Shown: positions 32,941 through 39,759 of the stretch, one piece after another
Layout of the letters: each line of letters opens with the position of its first letter
Position numbering within the stretch: position 1 is the stretch's first letter
Notes under the pieces: model-generated
Seen by the model: the letters and a program-made list of their open reading frames with translations, nothing else
Database searches by the model: none
What the model was told of the DNA's origin: nothing
Assembly: GCF_027271155.1 (NCBI RefSeq)
Contig: NZ_CP114542.1
Span: forward strand, 62,001 to 126,000
DNA length: 64,000 bases
Source: Brevundimonas subvibrioides
Lineage (GTDB): Bacteria > Pseudomonadota > Alphaproteobacteria > Caulobacterales > Caulobacteraceae
Reading direction: 5' to 3'
Translations under genes and position numbers: made by a program

Positions 32941-34773
32941 TCAACGCCGCACGCGGGTCAGGGTTCCCGGCCGCACGACCGCATCGCTGCGTTCCAGATC
33001 CTGCGGGTCGGTGGGCTGGACGGCTTCGGGCGTGGCGAAGATCATGCGCGCGATCGTGCCCCCATCCGGTGCCGCGATCACCTCGGCCTCACCCCGAAGC
33101 TGCCGGGCGAAGGCCCCCATCAGGGTCCGGCCGACACCGGCCTTCGCCATGGCCTCCTGCGGTCCCGGTCCGTCGTCCTGGACCTCCAGCACACTGGTGT
33201 CGCCGTGGACCCGGAAACGGACCTGCAGCGCGCCGCCGCGACCGGCGAAGGCGTGCTTCTGCGCATTGGAGACCGCCTCGACCAGCCACAGGGCCAGCGG
33301 CGCCAGCTTGTCGGGGTCGACCACGAGACTGTCGGCGTCGATCGAACTGGTCACCACCGGGCCGCGACCGGATTCGGCGGCCACCAGCTGCCCCACCAGC
33401 TCATTGATGAAGTCGCGCGCGTCGGCGTGGCGGATGTCGTCGGACTGATAGAGCGTGCGATAGATCAGGGCGAGCGCCGAGATCCGCTGGCGGGTGTCGC
33501 CCAGGGCCACCCTGGCCGGTTCGTCCTTCAGCGAGCGCTGCTGCATCGACAGCAGGGATGAGATGATCTGCAGGTTGTTCTTCACCCGGTGATGGATCTC
33601 GCGCATCAGCGCGTCCTTTTCCTCCAGGCTTTCGGTCAGCGAGCCGTCGCGGATGGAAATCGCCTCCGCCAGACCGTCCAGGGTCGAGGCCAGCACGCGG
33701 ATTTCCGAGGGGGCACTGGCGGCCTGAACCGGACGCACCGAATAACGGCCGCGGGCATACAGCGAGGCGATCCGCTCCAGATAATCCAGCCAGCGGATGA
33801 CGATCCGCTCGGACACCAGCATGACCGCGGCGAAGGCCGTCAGCCACGCCGCCAGCGGCAGCAGGAGCACGCCGATCGGATTCAGCCGCGCCCAGGACAA
33901 CAGGCCGGGCGACGGGGCCGACACCACGACATAGACATCGCGCCCGGCCAGGGCCGCACCGGCATAGTCGCGATGCTCGCCGGTCGCATCCCAGCCGTCG
34001 AAGGTGGCGGATTCGCCCCGCCGCGCCCGCTCGACCCAGCCGAGAAGCGACGCCCCGCGCTGCAGGTCGAAGGCCCGGGCATCTGTGGCGACCAGCACCT
34101 GACCCTCTTCGTCCGTCAGGGCGGCCTGGGCCCCGGCAGGCAGCGACCGGTCATTGGTGTCCGGCTGAAGATCCGCCAGGGGAAGAACCGCCGCCATGGC
34201 CCCGGCGAACACGCCGCGTGGCCGGTCCCAGCGCACGCCGACGATCAGGGCCGGCGTGGGGCTGATGTCGCGCGAGGCCCGGGCCACGGTCACGGGCTCG
34301 CCCTGCCGCAGCCGCCTGAACCAGGTGTCGTCGCCAAACCGGGCCGACTCCGTGGCTCCGGACAGACCACCGCCGCAGATCGCCGTTCCCGAGGTGCCGA
34401 TACGATAGAGCGCCTGAAAGCCGTCGACGCGATCGACCAGGGACGACAGGCGCTCCGAACAGGCCGGACCGTTACCTTCGGGTGCCAGGGCGCCCAGCAA
34501 CACGGTCGCGGTATCCAGCCTGGCCTTGGCGGTCATGGCCGCACGCCCGGCCGCCTGCTGCAGGTCTGCCTGTCGATCGACCGATTGCCGCCGGAACTCC
34601 GCCTGGGCCTGGACCGCGCCGAGGACGAGGATCGGCAGCAGGGCGATGGCCATGGCCAGACCCATCCGGAAGCGGATGCCCTGAAACCGGGGTGAACGGG
34701 TCAGGAACCGCTTCATCGAACGGGGCAGGCGAGACGAGCGACGCTGCCCCGCCGCAGGGCCGGTATCCGCCAC
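32941..34773 (-). CDS. phyK: PhyK-like sensor histidine kinase of the general stress response
   Basis: A 610-residue membrane histidine kinase. One helix near 36-57, a periplasmic sensor region of about 240 residues, a second helix near 298-322, then a HisKA_2-type dimerisation domain with EIHHRVKNNLQIISSLLSMQQ (His at about 393) and an HATPase domain (NAQKHA, DDGPGP). Two periplasmic Cys (GPACSE, TAICGG) could pair. Its place after ecfG matches Caulobacter phyK, which phosphorylates PhyR. GTG 34773 follows the ecfG stop by four bases; ATG 34716 is an alternative. Confidence 0.9.
   Translation of the reverse strand: MADTGPAAGQRRSSRLPRSMKRFLTRSPRFQGIRFRMGLAMAIALLPILVLGAVQAQAEFRRQSVDRQADLQQAAGRAAMTAKARLDTATVLLGALAPEGNGPACSERLSSLVDRVDGFQALYRIGTSGTAICGGGLSGATESARFGDDTWFRRLRQGEPVTVARASRDISPTPALIVGVRWDRPRGVFAGAMAAVLPLADLQPDTNDRSLPAGAQAALTDEEGQVLVATDARAFDLQRGASLLGWVERARRGESATFDGWDATGEHRDYAGAALAGRDVYVVVSAPSPGLLSWARLNPIGVLLLPLAAWLTAFAAVMLVSERIVIRWLDYLERIASLYARGRYSVRPVQAASAPSEIRVLASTLDGLAEAISIRDGSLTESLEEKDALMREIHHRVKNNLQIISSLLSMQQRSLKDEPARVALGDTRQRISALALIYRTLYQSDDIRHADARDFINELVGQLVAAESGRGPVVTSSIDADSLVVDPDKLAPLALWLVEAVSNAQKHAFAGRGGALQVRFRVHGDTSVLEVQDDGPGPQEAMAKAGVGRTLMGAFARQLRGEAEVIAAPDGGTIARMIFATPEAVQPTDPQDLERSDAVVRPGTLTRVRR
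32943..32967 (-). promoter_or_regulatory. EcfG-type promoter of the entericidin-like gene
   Basis: Minus strand GGAAC (32967-32963), 16 bases, CGTT (32946-32943): exact consensus. It overlaps the last codons of phyK. The predicted leader is about 50 bases. Confidence 0.75.
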
Positions 34774-34777
34774 CCGC

Positions 34778-35395
34778 CTAGGCCTGCCGCGCGCTGCTCA
34801 GGCGGTCCGCGTCGGCCAGAATGGAACGCATCGCATCGCCCGCCGGGCGCCCGTCGCGACCGTAACCGCCACGGTCCAGCGTGGCCTGCAGCGCCTTGCG
34901 GGCGCGACTGACCCGGCTCTTCACCGTACCGACCGCGCACTGGCAGATCTCGGCCGCCTCTTCATAGGCAAAGCCCCCGGCACCGACCAGGATCAGCGCC
35001 TCGCGCTGTTCTTCGGGCAGGGTGTTCAGCGCCTGACGCAGTTCGTCCAGGGCCACCGGTGCCTCCGGATCGTCCACCGCGACCAGGGTCCGCTCGGCGG
35101 CTTCCTGATCCAGCTGGGTCGAGCGCCACGACCGGCGCTTCTCGGAATAGAACTGGTTGCGCAGGATCATGAAGGTCCAGGCCTTCATATTGGTGCCCAT
35201 CTGATAGCTGGCCCGCGCGTCCCACGCCTTCATCATCGCGTCCTGCGCCAGGTCGTCCGCCGCCGTCGGGTCGCCGGTCAGGGTCCGGGCGAAGGCGCGC
35301 AAATGCGGGATCAGCTGGACCAGCTCGCGCTTGAAGCCTTCGTCATCGGCGGAGGGGGGCTTGGGCGCGGTCGAGCGCGGGTTGCCCGCGCTCAC
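34778..35395 (-). CDS. ecfG: general stress sigma factor EcfG (SigT)
   Basis: A 205-residue ECF sigma factor. Region 2 is AFARTLTGDPTAADDLAQDAMMKAW with NMKAWTFMILRN, and region 4 is LPEEQREALILVGAGGFAYEEAAEICQCAVGTVKSRVSRARKAL. Its GTG start overlaps the nepR stop in GTGA, so sigma factor and anti-sigma factor are made together. NepR holds it inactive until phosphorylated PhyR binds NepR. Known as SigT in Caulobacter. Confidence 0.95.
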   Translation of the reverse strand: MSAGNPRSTAPKPPSADDEGFKRELVQLIPHLRAFARTLTGDPTAADDLAQDAMMKAWDARASYQMGTNMKAWTFMILRNQFYSEKRRSWRSTQLDQEAAERTLVAVDDPEAPVALDELRQALNTLPEEQREALILVGAGGFAYEEAAEICQCAVGTVKSRVSRARKALQATLDRGGYGRDGRPAGDAMRSILADADRLSSARQA

Positions 35396-35604
35396 GTCCT
35401 GTCTCCGCCGGCCTTGCGCTCGTCGGCCCGACGCAGGATCTCCAGGAACTCGTCGGGGACCGGCTCGTTGACCACCTCGTCGAACAGGTGCCGCAGCTTC
35501 ACGCCGATGGCCTGCTGACGAAGGCGGGCCTCCTCCAGCGCGGAGTCTCCGGCGCCGGATTTGCCTGCGCGAGGCTTGCGCCCCTGGTCGGGTGTGTCGA
35601 TCAT
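35392..35604 (-). CDS. nepR: anti-sigma factor NepR
   Basis: A 70-residue anti-sigma factor that binds EcfG. The conserved helix pair IGVKLRHLFDEVVNEPVPDEFLEILRRAD fills residues about 33-62, with a basic, disordered N-terminus (GRKPRAGKSG). Coupled to ecfG by GTGA. Its own transcription starts from an EcfG promoter (35683-35707), giving autoregulation. Confidence 0.96.
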   Translation of the reverse strand: MIDTPDQGRKPRAGKSGAGDSALEEARLRQQAIGVKLRHLFDEVVNEPVPDEFLEILRRADERKAGGDRT

Positions 35605-35682
35605 GGAGTCCCGGTCGCCAATGTTGATCTCGATGGTGAAGGCGCGCCGATTGCCGCCGGCTTGTCGTTCTTCGACCCGTTG

Positions 35683-35707
35683 AACGTCGCGGGTTCACCC
35701 CGGTTCC
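35683..35707 (-). promoter_or_regulatory. EcfG-type promoter of nepR-ecfG-phyK
   Basis: Minus strand GGAAC (35707-35703), 16 bases, CGTT (35686-35683). The divergent phyR promoter has the same form 41 bp away. Confidence 0.85.
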
Positions 35708-35747
35708 GGGGTGACGGCATTTAATGGTCAAGCTGGCTTGTGTCACG

Positions 35748-35772
35748 GGAACCGTTGCAGCACCGATACGTT
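35748..35772 (+). promoter_or_regulatory. EcfG-type promoter of phyR
   Basis: GGAAC (35748-35752), 16 bases, CGTT (35769-35772). The leader to the phyR ATG would be about 55 bases. Confidence 0.85.
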
Positions 35773-35834
35773 CTGCCCTTCACGCCCGCCCTGGAAACGG
35801 GGCGGAATCACTGATTTTGTCGGGGACCAACTGA

Positions 35835-36629
35835 ATGAGCCTTCTGGCCAGACTCGCGCCGCATCTGCCCTATGTGCGCCGCTATGCGCGCGCCCTCACC
35901 GGCGACCAGGCGACAGGCGACAACTACGTCCGCGTCGCCCTGGAAGCCCTGGCCGCGGGCGAGCGCCAGCTGTCTCCGGACATGACGCCCCGCGTGGCCC
36001 TGTATCATGTGTTCCACGCCATCTGGTCCTCGACCGGCGCGCAGCTGGAGGATGGGAGCGGTCTGGACGTCAACGACGTCTCCAGCCGCCTGATGCGCAT
36101 TGCCCCCAAATCGCGGCAGGCGTTCCTTCTGACGGCTCTGGAGGGCTTCACGCCTTCGGAAGCCGCGCAGATCCTGTCGGCCGACGCCCCGGGGGTCGAG
36201 CGCCTGATCGCCGACGCCCAGGCCGAGATCGATGCCGAACTGGCCACCGACGTCCTGATCATCGAGGACGAGGCGATCATCTCGGCCGATATCGAAAGTC
36301 TGGTGCGCGAACTGGGCCATACCGTCACCGCCACGGCGACGACGCATGACGAGGCGGTCGATGCCGTCGCCCGTCACCGTCCGGGTCTGGTCCTCGCCGA
36401 CATCCAGCTGGCCGACGGCTCGTCGGGCATCGATGCGGTCAAGGACATCCTGAAGCGGTTCGACGTGCCGGTCATCTTCATCACCGCCTTCCCCGAGCGG
36501 CTGCTGACCGGCGAACGGCCCGAGCCGACCTTCCTGATCACCAAGCCTTTCCAGCCGGAAACGGTGAAGGCGGCGATCAGCCAGGCCCTGTTCTTCCATC
36601 CGGCACGCCAGACCCGGGAAGCCGCCTGA
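35835..36629 (+). CDS. phyR: stress response regulator / anti-anti-sigma factor PhyR
   Basis: A 264-residue regulator. The N-terminal half is a degenerate sigma-like domain (LPYVRRYARALTGDQATGDNYV, later GFTPSEAAQIL) that mimics EcfG. The C-terminal half is a receiver domain with acidic pocket IIEDEA, the phosphoacceptor Asp in LVLADIQLADG, FITAFPE and the Lys in LITKPF. When phosphorylated it captures NepR and frees EcfG. Divergent from nepR. A strong bidirectional terminator follows. Confidence 0.97.
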   Translation: MSLLARLAPHLPYVRRYARALTGDQATGDNYVRVALEALAAGERQLSPDMTPRVALYHVFHAIWSSTGAQLEDGSGLDVNDVSSRLMRIAPKSRQAFLLTALEGFTPSEAAQILSADAPGVERLIADAQAEIDAELATDVLIIEDEAIISADIESLVRELGHTVTATATTHDEAVDAVARHRPGLVLADIQLADGSSGIDAVKDILKRFDVPVIFITAFPERLLTGERPEPTFLITKPFQPETVKAAISQALFFHPARQTREAA

Positions 36630-36651
36630 CACCCGGTGACCTTGCCGACAG

Positions 36652-36689
36652 AAAAAGCCCCGCCGGTTCGCACCGGCGGGGCTTTTTTC
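36652..36689. terminator. bidirectional terminator between phyR and the next gene
   Basis: AAAAAGCCCCGCCGG and CCGGCGGGGCTTTTTT form a near-perfect GC stem flanked by A and T runs. It serves phyR from the left and the 36706-37014 gene from the right. Confidence 0.92.
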
Positions 36690-36705
36690 GTTCCGCTCGC
36701 CCGGA

Positions 36706-37014
36706 TCAGTCGGGTGTCGGGGCCGTGGGCTGACCGGTCGCCGTAGTGGGTGCATCCGGCGTCGGTGTGGTCGTGCCCTCGGATACGATGGCGGCCGCAT
36801 CGACCGACGATTCGGCGCTGGTGTTGTCACCCCTGAAGGCCCCGCCGAGGAACAGGAACACGACGGCGAAGCCGACCACCGTCAGGACGATGGCAATGCC
36901 CATCTCGATCGAGATGCGGCGCCCGCCCCTGCCCTGCTTCGTATACTGCGCCTCCACCGGACGGCCTTCGTGCACGGCATCGGCGGCTTCGGAATGGGGA
37001 TCGTGGTGGGACAT
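36706..37014 (-). CDS. single-helix membrane protein, probable stress regulon member
   Basis: A 102-residue protein. A short polar N-terminus (SHHDPHSEAAD) and a basic patch precede one hydrophobic helix (about 43-63), and the outer part is Thr/Pro/Ala-rich and probably disordered. ATG 37014 has GGAG six bases upstream. An exact EcfG promoter precedes it (37055-37079). No family is recognised. It is convergent with phyR. Confidence 0.7.
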   Translation of the reverse strand: MSHHDPHSEAADAVHEGRPVEAQYTKQGRGGRRISIEMGIAIVLTVVGFAVVFLFLGGAFRGDNTSAESSVDAAAIVSEGTTTPTPDAPTTATGQPTAPTPD

Positions 37015-37054
37015 GAAGGGCTCCGGCATCCTGGGGCAGATGAATCACGGGGAT

Positions 37055-37079
37055 AACGCCGCCGAAGCGGCGCCGTTCC
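37055..37079 (-). promoter_or_regulatory. EcfG-type promoter of the single-helix membrane protein
   Basis: Minus strand GGAAC (37079-37075), 16 bases, CGTT (37058-37055). The expected leader to ATG 37014 is about 35 bases. Confidence 0.7.
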
Positions 37080-37156
37080 TGACCCGGTCGCCGGTCACCG
37101 GACGTGCAAAAAAAACCGGGAGACGCGGAACCCGATCGGCCCGACGCGATTATCAT

Positions 37157-37274
37157 GGTGCGGAGGCGGCAACGCCCCCCCCACATGGATCGGCCTCGTG
37201 CCGGTCCCTGCTGCCTCCGCGCCTCATTCTCGATGATGCCACCTCAAAGGCGACCCTGACCGGGTCGCCTTTTT
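37157..37274 (+). ncRNA. candidate structured sRNA, possible GsrN homologue
   Basis: No protein gene fits here, yet the segment ends in a strong terminator: GGCGACCC (37249-37256), loop, GGGTCGCC (37262-37269), TTTTT. Upstream, GCGGAGGCGGCA (37160-37171) pairs with 37209-37220 over 12 bp with one G-U. The enclosed loop carries eight consecutive C (37175-37182). Length is about 118 nt. A GGAAC element at 37127-37131 is at -35 distance, but the -10 (GATT after 16 bases) is poor. Caulobacter GsrN is a C-rich stress sRNA of about this size, near the same core genes in related species. Confidence 0.55.
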
Positions 37275-37338
37275 CTTTGGCCTGAAGGCCAGGCTGCGCC
37301 ATGATGGGTCTGCAAAAGAAACCAACCGGGAGACGACC

Positions 37339-38358
37339 ATGACCCTGATGAACCGACAGTGGGTGCTGCGCCAGCGGCCGCACGGGCTGGTGCAGGACGC
37401 CGATCTGGAACTGGTCTCCAGCCCGGTGCCGGAGCTGGGCGATGGTCAGGTCCTGATCCGCACCATCTATCTGTCCCTCGACCCGACCAACCGAACCTGG
37501 ATGAACGATGCCGTCGGTTATCTTCCGCCGGTGGGCCTGGGCGACGTCATGCGCGGCCTGACCCTGGGCGTGGTCGAGCAGTCGCGCTCGCAGCGGTTCG
37601 CGGTGGGCGACATCGTCTCGACGGCCATGGGCGGCTGGGGCGACTACGGCGTGGTGGCCGACAGCGGCGTGTCGAAGGTCCACCGCGCGCCCGGCCTGCC
37701 GCTGACGGCGCATATGTCGGTCATGGGCATGACCGGCATGACCGCCTATTTCGGCGTCACGGACGTGCTGCGGCCCGGGCCCGGCCAGACCATGGTCGTC
37801 TCCGCCGCCGCCGGGGCCGTCGGCTCGATCGCCGGCCAGGTCGCCCGGGCTCGGGGCGCGCGCGTCATCGGCATCGCGGGCGGACCCGACAAATGCCGCT
37901 GGCTGGTCGACGAACTCGGCTTCGACGGGGCGGTCGACTACAAGAACGAGGACGTCGGCGAGGCGCTGGACCGGCTGTGCCCGGACGGCATCGACCTGAA
38001 TTTCGAAAACGTCGGCGGCGACATCATGATCGCCGTCTGGAACCGTCTGAACCTCAGGGCCCGGATGGCCGTCTGCGGCATGGTCTCGGCCTACAACGCC
38101 ACCAAACGCCCGCCGTCGCCGGATCTCAGCCGTCTGATCACACACCGGATGACGGTTCAGGGGTTCCTGGTGTCGGACTATACGCCACGCGCCCGGGAGA
38201 TGGTCGCCGAGCTCGGGCCCTGGCTGGCGTCGGGCAAGGTCAAGTGGAAGGTCCATGTCGACCACGGCCTGGAGGGGGCCGTGACCTCGCTGAACCGGCT
38301 GTTCACGGGCGACCACGACGGCAAGCTGCTGGTCCGCGTCTCGGAAGAGCCCGCCTGA
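37339..38358 (+). CDS. NADP-dependent MDR-family oxidoreductase (CurA / leukotriene B4 dehydrogenase type)
   Basis: A 339-residue zinc-free medium-chain reductase. YLSLDPTNRTWMNDA near the start, GMTGMTAYFG and the NADP-binding AAAGAVGSIAGQVA are typical of double-bond reductases. NFENVGGD supports the same family. ATG 37339 has GGGAG upstream. The next gene starts in the stop (TGATG), so reductase and hot-dog protein are coupled. Confidence 0.9.
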   Translation: MTLMNRQWVLRQRPHGLVQDADLELVSSPVPELGDGQVLIRTIYLSLDPTNRTWMNDAVGYLPPVGLGDVMRGLTLGVVEQSRSQRFAVGDIVSTAMGGWGDYGVVADSGVSKVHRAPGLPLTAHMSVMGMTGMTAYFGVTDVLRPGPGQTMVVSAAAGAVGSIAGQVARARGARVIGIAGGPDKCRWLVDELGFDGAVDYKNEDVGEALDRLCPDGIDLNFENVGGDIMIAVWNRLNLRARMAVCGMVSAYNATKRPPSPDLSRLITHRMTVQGFLVSDYTPRAREMVAELGPWLASGKVKWKVHVDHGLEGAVTSLNRLFTGDHDGKLLVRVSEEPA

Positions 38359-38765
38359 TGGCCGATCCCCTGCACGTCCATTTCGAGGATCTGGAGATCG
38401 GGCAGGTCCTGCAACTCGGAGCCTGCGCGGTCGACGAGGCGGCCATCGACATGTTCGTGACCCATTTCGCGCCCGGCTGGGACCTGGCCTACGGCGCGCC
38501 CGACGCCCTGGTCTATGCGCTGTGGAGCCGGCTGCAGTCGGACAAGTCCGCGGGCTGGGCCCAGTCCAAGCTGCTGGCGGTGGACGGCCTGCGCTACATG
38601 CGCAATCCGCCTGCGGGCGAACTGCTTCGTGGCCGCATGACCGTGATGGGCAAGGATCCCGTCGGCGACGAAAAGGGAATCGTCATCGCCCAGCACGACC
38701 TGCTCGACGAGGGCGGCCGGCTGGTGTTCTCATGCCTGACGCGCGGGCTGTTCGTGCGGCGGTAG
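38358..38765 (+). CDS. MaoC-like hot-dog fold protein
   Basis: A 135-residue small protein of the MaoC dehydratase/thioesterase fold. FEDLEIGQV near residue 10 is the entry motif, and the body is compatible with one hot-dog domain. The hydratase Asp-x4-His pattern is not clear (VTHFAPGWDLAYGAPDALVYAL), so activity is uncertain. It probably acts on an acyl-CoA or enone along with the coupled reductase. A 28-bp palindrome follows. Confidence 0.75.
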   Translation: MADPLHVHFEDLEIGQVLQLGACAVDEAAIDMFVTHFAPGWDLAYGAPDALVYALWSRLQSDKSAGWAQSKLLAVDGLRYMRNPPAGELLRGRMTVMGKDPVGDEKGIVIAQHDLLDEGGRLVFSCLTRGLFVRR

Positions 38766-38773
38766 GCACAGCC

Positions 38774-38801
38774 TTCTCCCTCCCCCGAGGGGGAGGGAGA
38801 A
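38774..38801. repeat. 28-bp perfect GA-rich palindrome
   Basis: Arms TTCTCCCTCCCCC and GGGGGAGGGAGAA around a GA centre. Identical to 51415-51442. Each lies about 10 bases after a plus-strand stop codon. Confidence 0.85.
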
Positions 38802-38818
38802 ACATCGTTCCTCGTGGC

Positions 38819-39622
38819 TCAGGCGTTCGCCGCGGTCGGCATTTCGGCCGCGCGCTGGAAGGCGAGGGCGATCAGCCGGTCCCAGCCCAGCAGCGACACC
38901 AGGTGGGCGTAGATCTGGCCCAGGGCGCCGTTGTCGCGCAGCTCGGCTAGCTTCTCGGGCGAAAGCGCCTTCAGCTTCTCTTCCGACACGGCGAAATAGT
39001 CCGCCAGCTTCTGCGGTTGTCCGGGGTTGCCCTTCTCGTCACGCGGCGTGAACACGGCCTCGCGGACATCGAACAGGTCGAGCTCGGTCAGCAGGGCGAC
39101 GAAGCTGTCGGTGCGCTGACGCTCCTGCTCGAAGTTGTTGCAGAACTCCATGGCCTGGGTGACGTATTCGGTCGGCTGGCCGTTCTCGAACAGCGGGACC
39201 GATCCGCCTTCGGCGATGAACGGTGCGGCGCGATCGATGCACAGGATCAGACGGCTTTGCCCGGCATCGTTGGCGAACACGAACGGATAGCGGCGAACAT
39301 AGGCGGGGATATAGGCCTCGGCACGGAAATCACCGGCCGGGCTGACATACAGGTTCTCGCCCTGCCGCAGGCCCATCACGGCGCACGGCTGCTTGGTCTC
39401 GCCCAGGAAGACGATCGGATAGGACAGGGCGCCCGGTGCGAACTCCGTCACGGTCATCGGCACGACGTGCGAAGCGCCGACGAAGGCATAGGGCTTTTCC
39501 ACGGCGTTGACGCCCAGAGTGCCGTGCAGCTCGGCCGACAGCGGCTGCGGCTGCGAATAGAACAGGACGTTTCCGTCCAGCTGGGGCATCCCGTTCGGGG
39601 CGGGCGTGGTGGTGTCGGTCAT
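38819..39622 (-). CDS. SapC family protein
   Basis: A 267-residue protein of the SapC family (named for a Campylobacter S-layer secretion locus). The pattern YPIVFLGE, the centre VRRYPFVFA and C-terminal GWDRLIALAFQ support it. There is no signal peptide or membrane helix. Function is unknown in most species, and no S-layer gene is near. ATG 39622 is the first Met of the conserved frame. Confidence 0.85.
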   Translation of the reverse strand: MTDTTTPAPNGMPQLDGNVLFYSQPQPLSAELHGTLGVNAVEKPYAFVGASHVVPMTVTEFAPGALSYPIVFLGETKQPCAVMGLRQGENLYVSPAGDFRAEAYIPAYVRRYPFVFANDAGQSRLILCIDRAAPFIAEGGSVPLFENGQPTEYVTQAMEFCNNFEQERQRTDSFVALLTELDLFDVREAVFTPRDEKGNPGQPQKLADYFAVSEEKLKALSPEKLAELRDNGALGQIYAHLVSLLGWDRLIALAFQRAAEMPTAANA

Positions 39623-39759
39623 GGACGCGGGCTCTGGAATTGCGGGAAGGCGCGCTTCTAGCCGAACACGCCGGTTCGGGCAAACGCGAGCGCACGGCCG
39701 ACGCCGGATTCATCCGACAGGGCATTTTGCAACGCTGTTTTTCCCCGGGCGATCACGGT

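Noticed and set aside
37127..37151. Exact EcfG promoter for the candidate sRNA
   Set aside because: GGAAC is present, but the sequence 16 bases on is GATT, not CGTT. It is left as a weak match only.
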